From contig NZ_CP076132.1 in NCBI RefSeq assembly GCF_018736045.1, positions 3,705,501 through 3,769,500 of the forward strand: a stretch of 64,000 bases of DNA. Direction: 5' to 3'. Each line of letters begins with the position of its first letter. The stretch's first letter is position 1. Below the pieces are notes generated by a model. That model did no database searches. It was not told the DNA's origin and saw only the letters and a list, made by a program, of their open reading frames with translations. Positions 9,801-18,205 of the stretch are shown here, in pieces. The position numbers were made by a program, and so were the translations under genes. The stretch is from Flammeovirga yaeyamensis. GTDB taxonomy: Bacteria > Bacteroidota > Bacteroidia > Cytophagales > Flammeovirgaceae.

Positions 9801-10350
9801 CCAATAATTCAGAACGATCTTTTTCATCTGCCGCCAATAATGCTTTAAACTCCCCTTGTGACAACATGATAGATTTCACGAATTGATCGTAACTCAAACC
9901 AATAAGTTCCTCGTTTTTCTTTGGGACTTCTCCTTTTTTAATAGGGATGATTTCACCTGTTTCAAGATGCCCTACTTCCATATGATAATCACGGATTTCT
10001 CCTTTTCTTGCCCCTTTAACTAAAGTAGAAACTGTCCATTTACTTCTATAACTTGATACTTTACCCAAGTTCTTCACCTCATAGTCCACTTCAACCACTG
10101 CTTCGGTTTCCCCTCTTGTTAATAATGATCCGGAAGACTGAATATTATTACTAGAAAACTGACCTGAAGCCCTGGGAATTCTGTTATACAAACCCAAAGT
10201 AATAGCATCTAAAATAGTCGATTTACCAGCACCTGTTTTCCCTACAATCGCTATTAAACCCGCCTCTTTTAAGGGAGTGTCATCAAAATTTATGGTGTGC
10301 TCACCTTTAAGTGAGTTTATATTCTTAATGTATAATCGTTTTAGTCTCAT
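6826..10350 (-). CDS. sbcC: Exonuclease subunit SbcC (Rad50-like ATPase)
   Basis: SMC-like ATPase partner of SbcD; the complex opens DNA hairpins and protein-blocked ends. 1174 residues, slightly longer than the E. coli protein. The N-terminal Walker A is GKTGAGKSTILDAI (about residue 38). Two very long coiled-coil arms meet at a zinc hook, EPCLVCGSLDH (Cys599 and Cys602). The C-terminal half has the ABC signature STSGGESFLLSLSL and Walker B with D-loop LFIDEGFGTLDE, then SLISHL. Its start overlaps the sbcD stop (TAATG), a coupled-translation arrangement. Antisense open frames inside it are coding shadows. Confidence 0.97.
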   Translation of the reverse strand: MRLKRLYIKNINSLKGEHTINFDDTPLKEAGLIAIVGKTGAGKSTILDAITLGLYNRIPRASGQFSSNNIQSSGSLLTRGETEAVVEVDYEVKNLGKVSSYRSKWTVSTLVKGARKGEIRDYHMEVGHLETGEIIPIKKGEVPKKNEELIGLSYDQFVKSIMLSQGEFKALLAADEKDRSELLEKITKKLDYRQISIAVFERASQLKKQYDILSQVIDAIEIKGEEEIEELQRSYDEHNALLIKLDKDKTVGQKSIDVKRTVLDFDLKLEKQNEELDQVIEKKDKLKPLRLKVEQYEQVLPVISLYKECQSLKDRIAKGQVKQEELNNQSKNNKLEIDKNQLKGSEIQSKKEKYLQELSASEKLWNEVEGVDKAINDAGIKLKNQESDLEERKENKKKLLADISQKSDSIYKQEQELQLGKEWLTEHQKIEKIAFDYPLLTNLMKEVEEDQKAFDIKIDQSKEGIKKHLNGKSFPDQLALLNQWKLSTENYINEALAKRQLPDLNTEEVNSLMEQLQLMDINSQQSNKVEEQKKDLEQEVVDLQQEIEGNTKLVEGSKKQLEGIGLFLDELSTKEKRLKWEAAEDIKVLRNQLVENEPCLVCGSLDHPYTKEVKSEDELQTVQKQLKEVTEKKSQQENELNTYLQNEVKFKTKIEEKKKQIVSLTSQLEAINTLIAQSQSELELKNISYTSDTFKTFKNEQSLLQDIQNKKEGLNEVLELLNKADDVRKSNLQSDGILSKYEGYYQEESLLVDLKRWLDEYQKKQQIVENAPKWLEEYQKQLTALQSELGKLETLYTSKEEETNQTKSFLSKLKDKRFELFKDQMVPEERKLMQEKGKKIDEQLNEINVILASLKSNEESLTNQLADLKTELAELSDSLLEQEASFDKALEEKGILVGQFDEVLKEESNHQENKKLLKEVDDLEITLKTSIKTYNQERQQALLKDTLPNETLDEIEEKVKQQLLKMEELRLTLEEIGGEIKNNEEKKKEVKDKLEQRDKLTPEYNLWRIMEDLIGSAKGDKFNKFAQSIVLKTLLMKANHHLVKFTDRYLFAEPKTGDNKQLFIIDRYAGDKERVVNSTSGGESFLLSLSLSLGLADMASKNVKVESLFIDEGFGTLDEQTLDQAISALEHLRDTGGKTISLISHLPQIKERIPTKIVLSEGTISGHSVLNIEG

Positions 10351-11597
10351 TAGTTAGTCGTTTCTTCGTTTTGTTCTATTTCAATAAAAGCCTGTATCAA
10401 CTGATCTTTCAATTCCTCATCAATCTCAATTTTATCTTCTTTTTCTAATCGTTGTTTAAAAATATCCAATGGAGTCAGATCGTCTAAGTCAATATGATTT
10501 TCGAACAAATCGGCAGCCGATTTAGACTCAGATTTAAAAGTATGTCGATGTTTGATAATTATCCCTCTATGTTGTTCATAGTTTTCACTAAACTCCTTGA
10601 TAAGCGTCTCAATATCAATAAATAAAGTGGGATTATATTTTGCTTCAATCACTTCCAATTCGATCAGTTGATCCAGCTGATTAGCATCATTTTCTAATTT
10701 GAAAAGTTTGGTTTTGCACTCCTCAAAAGTTCCACTCACTTTAACTAATTTTCTTTGAGGTGGAATTACCACTTTTTCAGAAGTCACTTCCTTGTCATTC
10801 ACCTCAATTATTCTCACTCCGTGCTGGTAATTACGTTCTGAGAAACTCAAAGGATATGGAGAACCTGAATAAAAAATGGGCACTTTTCCTTTTACTTGTT
10901 GAGAAGAGTGAATGTGTCCTAAGGCAACATATTCAAAGATTTCTGGGAAAATATCACCTTCTACCCCCGCTTGATGCCCCATCTGTATTTCCCTTTCGCT
11001 GCTATTATCTGATAATGCTCCATGTGCATATAAATGCCCCATTGCTAAAGCTGGAACAGAATAATTTCTATTTTTAATTATCCCCCCAATTTCTTGATAA
11101 TGAGATTTCACACCTTCTTTTATAACTTTAATTCTATCATCAAAAGTACTCCCTTCAACCATTTTCTTGAGGTCTCTATCTCTTAAAAAAGGGACAGCAG
11201 CTACCACCAATTGAACTGCACCATTTTTGTCTTTTACTTCAATTATTTCATCAGCTAACTGATGAGTCACACCACTTATAATTTGAGTGTTCACATGCTT
11301 GGCAATTTCAATAGTTATCCCCATAGATGAAACACTGTCGTGGTTACCATCCGTGATAATTACTTGGATCTGATGACATTCGTTTTGTAATCGACTTAAG
11401 AGATCTAAAAATTGTTTTTGACTACCTAAAGAGGGATAAGCTGAATCAAAAATATCACCTGCTACTATCAGTAAATCAATATTATTTTTATTTATGAATT
11501 GAATTAACCAATCTTTGAATCGTTCAAAATCTTCTTCTAAAGAATAATTAAGTAAGCGTTTACCAATATGCCAGTCTGCTGTGTGAAGTATTTTCAT
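10350..11597 (-). CDS. sbcD: Exonuclease subunit SbcD (Mre11-like nuclease)
   Basis: Mn-dependent calcineurin-like nuclease of the SbcCD complex, 415 residues. Phosphoesterase motifs in order: LHTADWHIGKR (Asp8, His10), VAGDIFDSAYPS, DGNHDSVSSMG, MGHLYAHG and ALGHIHSSQQV. The capping and C-terminal SbcC-contact regions follow, ending in a very acidic tail. First gene of the sbcDC operon. Upstream (11598-11833) there is no other convincing gene; an AT-rich frame at 11597-11809 is rejected below. Confidence 0.96.
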   Translation of the reverse strand: MKILHTADWHIGKRLLNYSLEEDFERFKDWLIQFINKNNIDLLIVAGDIFDSAYPSLGSQKQFLDLLSRLQNECHQIQVIITDGNHDSVSSMGITIEIAKHVNTQIISGVTHQLADEIIEVKDKNGAVQLVVAAVPFLRDRDLKKMVEGSTFDDRIKVIKEGVKSHYQEIGGIIKNRNYSVPALAMGHLYAHGALSDNSSEREIQMGHQAGVEGDIFPEIFEYVALGHIHSSQQVKGKVPIFYSGSPYPLSFSERNYQHGVRIIEVNDKEVTSEKVVIPPQRKLVKVSGTFEECKTKLFKLENDANQLDQLIELEVIEAKYNPTLFIDIETLIKEFSENYEQHRGIIIKHRHTFKSESKSAADLFENHIDLDDLTPLDIFKQRLEKEDKIEIDEELKDQLIQAFIEIEQNEETTN

Positions 11598-11796
11598 TAA
11601 AAAGGAGTACTTTGATTTAAGAAAATGAAAATACCGCTTTTACTTGTAAGCACAAAACGTAATATTCTTTTGTAAAACAATCTGATGATTATTGGATAAA
11701 AAATCGTTTGAGTATAATAATTATTTGGGATATTCATACACTCATTTACGTATGTAAGGGGTAGGCATACACATGTATGAAAAAATTCTAAAACAT

Positions 11797-11827
11797 AAAA
11801 AAACTCCAATGTTTAAAACATTAGAGT
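11797..11827 (-). terminator. Terminator after the 52-residue membrane ORF
   Basis: Read on the minus strand: ACTC, one mismatch, AATGTTT, short loop, AAACATT, GAGT, then seven T. It lies 7-37 bp after the stop of the small minus-strand ORF at 11834-11992 and supports that ORF being an expressed unit. Confidence 0.7.
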
Positions 11828-11833
11828 CTATAT

Positions 11834-11992
11834 CTATTTTGAATCTGTATTCGATTGATTTCCTACAATATCCGATCTTCTTTTAAATCTCTTCTTTTTT
11901 GAACGGTAATCTAAGTAATAGCCTACCATAGGGAAAATCGTACTTAAAGTAAGAATAAATATAACTTTATAAATAAAATTACTCGTTTCCAT
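11834..11992 (-). CDS. Small single-pass membrane protein, 52 residues
   Basis: Short ORF read directly from the sequence: ATG at 11992, TAG at 11834. It starts METSNFIYKVIFILTLST. Residues 7-27 form one hydrophobic segment, then a strongly basic stretch SKKKRFKRR (31-39) and a polar tail. By the positive-inside rule the C-terminus should be cytoplasmic. Support: a terminator immediately downstream and a TATATTTG box 24 bp upstream of the ATG. I do not recognise a family. It could be a small regulatory or assembly membrane peptide; no function can be assigned. Confidence 0.6.
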   Translation of the reverse strand: METSNFIYKVIFILTLSTIFPMVGYYLDYRSKKKRFKRRSDIVGNQSNTDSK

Positions 11993-12015
11993 AGTTTATT
12001 GTGTTTAAGTTGACT

Positions 12016-12023
12016 CAAATATA
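12016..12023 (-). promoter_or_regulatory. Possible -7 box for the 52-residue ORF
   Basis: Minus-strand TATATTTG matches the Bacteroidota -7 consensus TAnnTTTG and lies 24 bp before the ATG at 11992. I see no clear -33 TTTG, so this is only moderate support. Confidence 0.4.
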
Positions 12024-12279
12024 GGGGTTTGATTAATTATTATAAAGTAGTTATCAATATTTAATGATAAGATGTAATTTCTTTTTTATTTTCATCCATT
12101 TAAATATCAAATACTATCGATGTAAGACCTTTACAAGAGAACCAATTATGTGTTGAATTGTTCTGAAATCTGATTTTTAATTAAGCACGAAATTACATGA
12201 CTTATTAAATAAACTGTTCGGCATATTTAATTTTTTAAATCAAAAATGTGTTATTGTGATGACCCTAAACATTAAACTC

Positions 12280-12693
12280 ATGAAAACCATTATTACCATA
12301 CTTTTTACTTTACCTTTTATTCTACCCCTTACAAGTTTCAAGAATACTGTTATTGAAAATCCTTATGCTCAGCTCACTGTTTTCAGTGAAAAAGGGGGGC
12401 AATTTGAAGACAATATTCATGTCTATATAGTAGAATTTAGACAATCTTTTGATGTAAAAGCAAAAGTGACTTACAACAAAAACAATAAACAAGTTATCTT
12501 GGATTTTATTGGAGCAGATGGCTCACATCATCACGAAATGCTCGATGGTGTAATTATAGAAAAAAATAAAGAAACACCAAGTGTAGTTACTTTCGAGAAT
12601 CATGATAAAAACGACGAAATCTATGTTTCTGTCACTGAATACATGGGGAAATTATCTGTCATTTGGAATGGGGAATTCTATCATATGATGTAA
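12280..12693 (+). CDS. Small secreted protein, function unknown
   Basis: 137 residues from the ATG at 12280. I chose this over a GTG at 12256 because it places a classic signal peptide (MKTIITILFTLPFILPL) at the N-terminus. The mature protein is beta-rich and polar, with HHHEMLDG and several Asp/Glu/His patches. No family is recognised. It stands alone, is AT-rich in its upstream region, and ends just before a hairpin. It probably resides in the periplasm or outside the cell, as there is no lipobox. Confidence 0.7.
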   Translation: MKTIITILFTLPFILPLTSFKNTVIENPYAQLTVFSEKGGQFEDNIHVYIVEFRQSFDVKAKVTYNKNNKQVILDFIGADGSHHHEMLDGVIIEKNKETPSVVTFENHDKNDEIYVSVTEYMGKLSVIWNGEFYHMM

Positions 12694-12721
12694 AAAAAAG
12701 CCATCAAATAATTGATGGCTC
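12692..12721. terminator. Hairpin between convergent genes 12280-12693 and 12801-13310
   Basis: 9-bp stem AGCCATCAA / TTGATGGCT (12699-12707 with 12712-12720). A run of eight A precedes it, giving a T tract on the minus strand. It is thus a better terminator for the OmpA-like gene than for the plus-strand one. Confidence 0.7.
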
Positions 12722-12800
12722 TCTTAATTTATCCTTTAAAATGTCCTTGTATCTAATTCAACAATTCTTGATTGTTTATTTTTTTTTCATACTTCAAGAA

Positions 12801-13310
12801 TTATTTTTTCAATTTAGATTCATAATAGACATTTACTTTTGATCTTTGATACTGACGATCGCCTGCTTGACCGTCTGCCCATAAAATTCTTCCTTTATTT
12901 ACATCATAAAATGGTTTGATATCAATTACTCTTAGTGTTAACTGACCTGACAATACGTGAGACGCGATTGTATGACCATTTTTTTCGTATTTAAGAATGT
13001 ATTTATACGCCATATCACGCATATATTTTCCTCTAAAAGATGCTAACTTAATATTTCTTTTATCTTCTTCTCCAGATGCTTGTCCTCTACCTTCTAAAGA
13101 GATACGGTAAATACGATCCGGGTTTGCAGATAAGTTTTTCAAGATGCTTTCGCAAATCTGATCAAGTTGCTTTTTTTGATCGTCCGAGAAAATAGATAGT
13201 TTAGTTTCTCCTGCTCCATAAGTTTCAGAACTGTAAACTACTCCAATTGGATTATTTCTTAATTTTTCCCCTACTGGGACGATTTTTTCTTTTGATAAAA
13301 TATAGCTCAT
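12801..13310 (-). CDS. OmpA-C-like domain protein without export signal
   Basis: 169 residues, no signal peptide or membrane segment. The middle (about 45-105) resembles an OmpA/MotB-type peptidoglycan-binding fold: FSDDQKKQLDQICESILKN, then an ISLEGRGQASGEED segment, with NIKLASFRGKYMRDM where R and A side chains normally follow. In OmpA domains this block is 'I-x-V-x-G-H-T-D-x-x-G' then 'N-x-x-L-S-x-x-R-A'. Here G-R-G-Q-A-S-G-E-E-D replaces G-H-T-D, so the diaminopimelate-binding Asp is not obvious. A cytoplasmic location and degenerate site leave the role open. A good promoter lies 60-95 bp upstream. Confidence 0.65.
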   Translation of the reverse strand: MSYILSKEKIVPVGEKLRNNPIGVVYSSETYGAGETKLSIFSDDQKKQLDQICESILKNLSANPDRIYRISLEGRGQASGEEDKRNIKLASFRGKYMRDMAYKYILKYEKNGHTIASHVLSGQLTLRVIDIKPFYDVNKGRILWADGQAGDRQYQRSKVNVYYESKLKK

Positions 13311-13372
13311 AGGACGTGATAAATTTTAAAAGGATGATTTATTTTTAATAGGCTTTTTAAATACTGCCTACA

Positions 13373-13403
13373 CAAAAGTACATAAAGTCTACCAACTTAC
13401 AAG
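13373..13403 (-). promoter_or_regulatory. Bacteroidota-type promoter for the OmpA-like gene
   Basis: On the minus strand CTTG (13403-13400), a 19-bp spacer, then TACTTTTG (13380-13373). This matches the TTTG / TAnnTTTG consensus and spacing of the primary Bacteroidota sigma factor. It lies about 63 bp before the ATG at 13310. Confidence 0.6.
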
Positions 13404-13459
13404 AGTATTAAGATATTTTTTATGTAAACCTTCGTTTTTTTGTATAAAATGATAGATTT

Positions 13460-14827
13460 TTAAGAGTTTAAAAGCATCTTCAAACGGTCAATTTCTTTGA
13501 CATATTCTTCTTTCTGTCTTTTTAACTCCTCTTGAGTGGCTGTCATTTCCTCTAAGTTCTGTCTCATTTCTTCTTCCTGAGACCTCACCTGTTCAGCTTG
13601 CTCTTGAGAAACCTTAAGTAATTCTTTTAATCGTTCTGCTCCGATTTTGTTTAAGATAGTAATCGCTAAGCTTTCGCAAATACGTTTTAAGAAATCTAAT
13701 TCAAATTCTTTTAGTTCCTTGAATCCAGCCACCTCAATTACACCTTCCACTTTTTCATAAGCGAGTAATGGATAGATAGCTACAAAAGATGCTGTTGCAT
13801 CACCAAGTCCGGAACTAATATTTACATATCCTTGAGGAACATCTTTAATAATGATCGGCTTCTTCTCAATGTAACACTGACCAATTAGGCCCTCACCTCT
13901 TTCGATATTTGTCTTATCAAGATATTTTTTTCTATCGTAGGCATAAACCGACTGCTTTTTTAAAAAATCATTCCCATCGGCATCTTCTTTACGAGTAAAA
14001 ACTGCTACTTGATTAAGATTAAGCACTCTTGCCAAGAAGCTAGCAGAATGATCGATCAGCTCATCTAGATCTTCTACAGATCGGGTTAAATCGTTAAAAT
14101 CAGAAATATTTTGAGTGGTCCAAGACCTTTCTTCGTCTTCTTGTTTTGTTTTTTGAACTTGAGTAAGTGCTTCTTTTAATTCTTTTTCCGACTTCTCTAA
14201 TGTTAAGTTTCGTTCAACTCTTTCTTTTGTTAATTTTTCGCTTTCATTTCTATACCTTAATTGCTCTTTTTGCATTAAAAACAGAAGAATTGCTAAACCA
14301 GCAAGACCTATAATTAATCCTCTTTTCGACATTGGAGCATAATTTAAATCATAATCCAAAAGTGGGTCAATCAGCAAGTCCGATAAAGGGAACATGGCAA
14401 CAATGGTAAAGCATAAAACCAAAAATAGTGACCATTGAGCAATCCTCTCCTTCATATCAAAAACAAGGAATGGGATAATAGTATGCACCATACCTATTAG
14501 ATAACCTGACATTCTTGGAATTGCACCGACTGGTGTTAAATAAGAGTTGTATATAATCACCACCGACATAGGTACCGTACAAAGCAAAATTCTAGCAATG
14601 GTAAATAACCTTAGATAATTTAAAGACAATACAATTAGGTTAGCAAGTATACCCATTAATGGCCATTGCAATAATGTAGGGGCTTTAACGATAGAAACAA
14701 TAAGATAAAAAATATGAAAAATCATCAAGTAAAAAGCGAATTGATTGGTAGTGAATACCTTTTCGCTCATTATTGTTTTGGTATTTTTGTTTATACCTAT
14801 ATTAAATATCTGTTGAACTAAATTCAT
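13460..14827 (-). CDS. Membrane-anchored GAF-domain sensor-like protein with coiled coils
   Basis: 455 residues. About six membrane segments occupy residues 28-200, followed by a coiled coil (about 200-245), a GAF domain (about 250-400; with GEGLIGQCYIEKKPIIIKDV and ATASFVAIYPLL) and a terminal coiled coil rich in Q, E and K (SQEQAEQVRSQEEEMRQN, then EEMTATQEELKRQ). No histidine kinase, cyclase or phosphatase domain follows, so any output would be through coiled-coil contacts. This tail is typical of GAF/PAS proteins of gliding Cytophagales, where function is mostly unknown. The start could also be the ATG at 14770 (MSEKVFTTNQ). It is separated from ftsK by a 426-bp divergent region. Confidence 0.78.
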   Translation of the reverse strand: MNLVQQIFNIGINKNTKTIMSEKVFTTNQFAFYLMIFHIFYLIVSIVKAPTLLQWPLMGILANLIVLSLNYLRLFTIARILLCTVPMSVVIIYNSYLTPVGAIPRMSGYLIGMVHTIIPFLVFDMKERIAQWSLFLVLCFTIVAMFPLSDLLIDPLLDYDLNYAPMSKRGLIIGLAGLAILLFLMQKEQLRYRNESEKLTKERVERNLTLEKSEKELKEALTQVQKTKQEDEERSWTTQNISDFNDLTRSVEDLDELIDHSASFLARVLNLNQVAVFTRKEDADGNDFLKKQSVYAYDRKKYLDKTNIERGEGLIGQCYIEKKPIIIKDVPQGYVNISSGLGDATASFVAIYPLLAYEKVEGVIEVAGFKELKEFELDFLKRICESLAITILNKIGAERLKELLKVSQEQAEQVRSQEEEMRQNLEEMTATQEELKRQKEEYVKEIDRLKMLLNS

Positions 14828-15253
14828 CTTAAAAAGTACTTCATTAATGCCTTTTGATTCTCATGCAATATTGGTGCTAACATGTTTATTTATGAAACGC
14901 ATTCTATATAAAAATTAGTATGAGAGTGGATTAAAACCTTGGTTGGAGAAATTATTTTTCATCGAACACGGGTTATTAAGGAAAAAAATAGATTGTTTTT
15001 AATTACTCTCCAAAAAATTGGTAAATTAGTGTAAGCTGATGAAACAATAAACGGTAATAATACAATCTAGTACTCATTACCAAGTTAAGTGCTGTACATT
15101 TCCTCTTATGAACATTCGGTAAATCTATAATTTACCTTATTATTTATAAAGAACTGTAGATTTATTCCATATCCGATTAAATTATTATAATTTTGAAAGG
15201 ATTCATTCCTGGTAAATGGAAACTTTTTAAACTTTCGCCACAAAATTCTAAAT
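14828..15253. other. Divergent intergenic region upstream of the GAF gene and ftsK
   Basis: 426 bp, AT-rich, no coding frame I would defend. It must contain the promoters of both flanking genes. A short frame at 15106-15297 minus is compositionally non-coding and overlaps the ftsK start. Confidence 0.6.
15188..15195 (+). promoter_or_regulatory. Possible -7 box for ftsK
   Basis: TAATTTTG matches TAnnTTTG, 58 bp upstream of the ftsK ATG. A matching -33 element is not obvious. Confidence 0.4.
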
Positions 15254-18100
15254 ATGTCTTCTGAAAGAAAACAGAACGTAAGAAAAAATATATACAAACC
15301 TTCTTCAAATGATGAAAATTCTCATACATCTGATGAAGAGAAAAAGCCTAAACGAATCTCATTTGATGGTTTAAAATTCAATAGAGACAAGTTCAGTGAC
15401 CCCCGATTTAAAACGAGCATAGGCCTTTCCCTTATTTTCTTAGCCATCTACTCATTCCTCGCACTATTATCTTTTGTCTTTACTGGCAAAGCCGATCAAA
15501 GTGTGATTGAAAATGTGGGTGGAATTTCCGAGTTAATTTCTACGGGAAAAGAAGTAGACAATTGGCTTGGTTTATTAGGTGCTGCCTTGTCACACTTATT
15601 GGTGTATGACCTTTTTGGTATTGGTGCTATCCTAATTGTACCTATGCTTCTTTCTAAAGGCTATGAACTATTTACTTTGGGTAGAGGCAAAGTGATCCGT
15701 TTTAGAAAGTTAGGATACATCTGCTTTTTCTACATGCTATGGACTAGTTTATTCTTGGGATACATAGTAGTAGTTAAAGATTCCCCCAATATCTTAGGTT
15801 TCTTGTGTGGTAAAGTTGGTTTCGTAATAGCCGACGCTTTATATAGTTTAATTGGTTTTGGTACATTAATACTTCTGATTTTAATGGTATTGATACATTC
15901 AGTGTATATATCAAAATTCAAAAAGTTAGACAAAGCCCTTCGTAAAGTCACAACAAATCGTTTTGAAACTGTTGAAGATCAAGCTGCAGCAGAGGAAATA
16001 GAAAAACTACATCAAGAATCACTACAAGAATTTGAGAATGATAATGAAGAGATTACTGAAAACAAAGTAGAAGAGGAAGATATCACCACTTCATCAGAAA
16101 CTCAGATAGAAGAAAATTCTGTTACTGAAACAAAAGAAACTGTCAAGGAAACAGCAGAATCAAATGATTTGATGCCTGCAAAACCAATTCTCCCCGAATT
16201 AAAAGACGAGAAAGAAGAACAATCTATTAAAGTAGATCCTATTTCTGTAGATGTAAATATTCAAGTGGAACATGTACATGTAGGTCAAGAAACTTCACCT
16301 CAAGAAATTGAGGCCAAAGAAATTAACCGTCCAAACAATGTTACTCCACAAATGGAGGCTCCAAAACAAAAAACTGCTCCTGAAACTCCTCCTACACCTA
16401 TGATTGATGTAAAGGAAGAAGGTAATGCAGCTCCTCCAATTGAACTTGATCCCCCTGCCCCTCCAAAACCGAGGGACAAATCGGTTGATCCTACATCATT
16501 AAGCAGTGTAAATAATACCGATGATGTAGATAAAGCCAGTTTAGATGCTTTAGATGAACCTGATGAATTAGTACAAGTGGAAGATATGGACGAATACGAT
16601 CCACGTTTAGATCTAAGTCATTATCGCTTCCCTGAACTTACTCTTTTACACCCTCCGAAAGAGTCTAAGGCGAAGGTAACGAAAGAGGAACTAGAGGCAA
16701 ATAAAGAACGTATTGTTAATACACTTCGTCACTTTAAAATTGGTATTGCATCAATTAGTGCGACCATCGGACCTACAGTTACTTTATATGAGATTGTTCC
16801 TGAAGTGGGAATCAAAATCTCTAAAATTAGAAACCTAGAAGATGATATCGCCTTAAGTTTAGCAGCTTTAGGTATTCGTATTATCGCGCCAATTCCAGGT
16901 AGAGGTACAATTGGTATTGAGGTACCAAATAATAATAGAGAAATGGTTTCGATTTCATCTGTGATAGCCACAGAGAAGTTTGCGAAGGCGAAAATGGCGT
17001 TGCCGGTTGCTTTTGGTAGAACTATTTCGAATGAAGTATTTGTCATGGACCTTGCTAAAATGCCTCACCTTTTGATGGCAGGAGCTACGGGACAAGGTAA
17101 GTCGGTGGGTATTAATGTTCTATTGAGTTGTTTACTTTATAGAAAACATCCATCGGAACTTAAATTTGTGATGATCGACCCTAAAAAGGTAGAATTATCA
17201 CTCTTCAATAAAATTGAAAGACACTTCTTGGCCAGTCTTCCTGATGCCGAAGAAGCCATAGTTACAGACACCAAAAAAGCAGTTCATATCTTAAATTCAT
17301 TGTGTACAGAAATGGATATGAGATACTCTTTATTAAAGGCTGCGGGTGTTAGAAACATTAAAGAATATAACGCTAAATTCTGTCAGCGTCGATTAAACCC
17401 TAAAAAGGGTCACCGATTCCTTCCATACATTGTGTTGGTTATCGACGAATTAGCCGATTTAATGATGACCGCAGGAAAAGAAATAGAAGGACCAATTGCT
17501 CGTTTGGCTCAGTTAGCCCGTGCCATTGGTATTCACTTAGTTGTAGCCACACAAAGACCATCCGTAGATGTTATTACGGGTATGATTAAGGCCAATTTCC
17601 CTGCTCGGTTATCGTTTAGAGTAACGTCAAAAATTGATTCTAGAACAATTTTAGATGCAGGTGGAGCTGAACAATTAATTGGTATGGGTGATATGCTTTT
17701 ATCAACGGGCAATGACCTTACACGTTTACAATGTGCATTTATTGATACGGATGAAGTAGAACATCTTTGTGATTTCATCGCTGAGCAAACAGGTTTCCAT
17801 ACCGCATACATGCTCCCTGAGTTTGAGGAAGAACCACCTTCTTCTAAATCAGGTGGTGGTGCCGGAAGTCCAGATGACAGAGATGATTTATTTGAGGAGG
17901 CCGCTCGTTTACTGGTAAGACATCAACAAGGTTCTACCTCTTTAATTCAAAGAAAATTAAGTTTGGGGTATAATAGAGCTGGTAGAATCATTGATCAACT
18001 AGAGGCTGCCGGTATTGTTGGTCCATTCGAAGGTAGTAAAGCAAGGCAAGTTAATGTAAAATCAGAGATGGAATTAGAATCCCTTCTAGCCACTCTTTAA
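15254..18100 (+). CDS. ftsK: DNA translocase FtsK/SpoIIIE
   Basis: Septal ATP-driven DNA pump that clears the chromosome from the division site and activates dimer resolution. 948 residues: a basic N-terminus, four membrane segments (about 55-215), a long acidic and Pro-rich linker (about 230-440), then the motor. The motor contains Walker A GATGQGKSVGIN (about residue 610), VMIDPKKVELSLFN, the IDELADLMM Walker B and VATQRPSVDVITG. The C-terminal gamma winged helix (about 870-935; LIQRKLSLGYNRAGRIID) reads polar DNA motifs. All parts are intact. A terminator separates it from lolA. Confidence 0.97.
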   Translation: MSSERKQNVRKNIYKPSSNDENSHTSDEEKKPKRISFDGLKFNRDKFSDPRFKTSIGLSLIFLAIYSFLALLSFVFTGKADQSVIENVGGISELISTGKEVDNWLGLLGAALSHLLVYDLFGIGAILIVPMLLSKGYELFTLGRGKVIRFRKLGYICFFYMLWTSLFLGYIVVVKDSPNILGFLCGKVGFVIADALYSLIGFGTLILLILMVLIHSVYISKFKKLDKALRKVTTNRFETVEDQAAAEEIEKLHQESLQEFENDNEEITENKVEEEDITTSSETQIEENSVTETKETVKETAESNDLMPAKPILPELKDEKEEQSIKVDPISVDVNIQVEHVHVGQETSPQEIEAKEINRPNNVTPQMEAPKQKTAPETPPTPMIDVKEEGNAAPPIELDPPAPPKPRDKSVDPTSLSSVNNTDDVDKASLDALDEPDELVQVEDMDEYDPRLDLSHYRFPELTLLHPPKESKAKVTKEELEANKERIVNTLRHFKIGIASISATIGPTVTLYEIVPEVGIKISKIRNLEDDIALSLAALGIRIIAPIPGRGTIGIEVPNNNREMVSISSVIATEKFAKAKMALPVAFGRTISNEVFVMDLAKMPHLLMAGATGQGKSVGINVLLSCLLYRKHPSELKFVMIDPKKVELSLFNKIERHFLASLPDAEEAIVTDTKKAVHILNSLCTEMDMRYSLLKAAGVRNIKEYNAKFCQRRLNPKKGHRFLPYIVLVIDELADLMMTAGKEIEGPIARLAQLARAIGIHLVVATQRPSVDVITGMIKANFPARLSFRVTSKIDSRTILDAGGAEQLIGMGDMLLSTGNDLTRLQCAFIDTDEVEHLCDFIAEQTGFHTAYMLPEFEEEPPSSKSGGGAGSPDDRDDLFEEAARLLVRHQQGSTSLIQRKLSLGYNRAGRIIDQLEAAGIVGPFEGSKARQVNVKSEMELESLLATL

Positions 18101-18117
18101 TTTGCCTTTTCTATAGT

Positions 18118-18154
18118 AATAGGGTATAAAATGTAACTTTTATACCCTATTTTT
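18118..18154 (+). terminator. Rho-independent terminator after ftsK
   Basis: 14-bp perfect stem AATAGGGTATAAAA / TTTTATACCCTATT with a 6-nt loop and a T tract. It sits between ftsK and lolA although both are on the plus strand, so lolA probably has its own promoter or depends on read-through. Confidence 0.88.
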
Positions 18155-18205
18155 ACGTTAATAGTTAACATGTCAAATTATATTCAGTTCAACAATCAGA
18201 AAACG

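Noticed and set aside
11597-11809. 70-codon minus-strand frame before sbcD
   Set aside because: Starts with an irregular hydrophobic run without conserved pattern, spans a terminator and ends exactly at the sbcD start codon region; it looks like chance.
15106-15297. 63-codon minus-strand frame at the ftsK start
   Set aside because: No conserved residues, overlaps the ftsK initiation region and has no terminator or promoter match.
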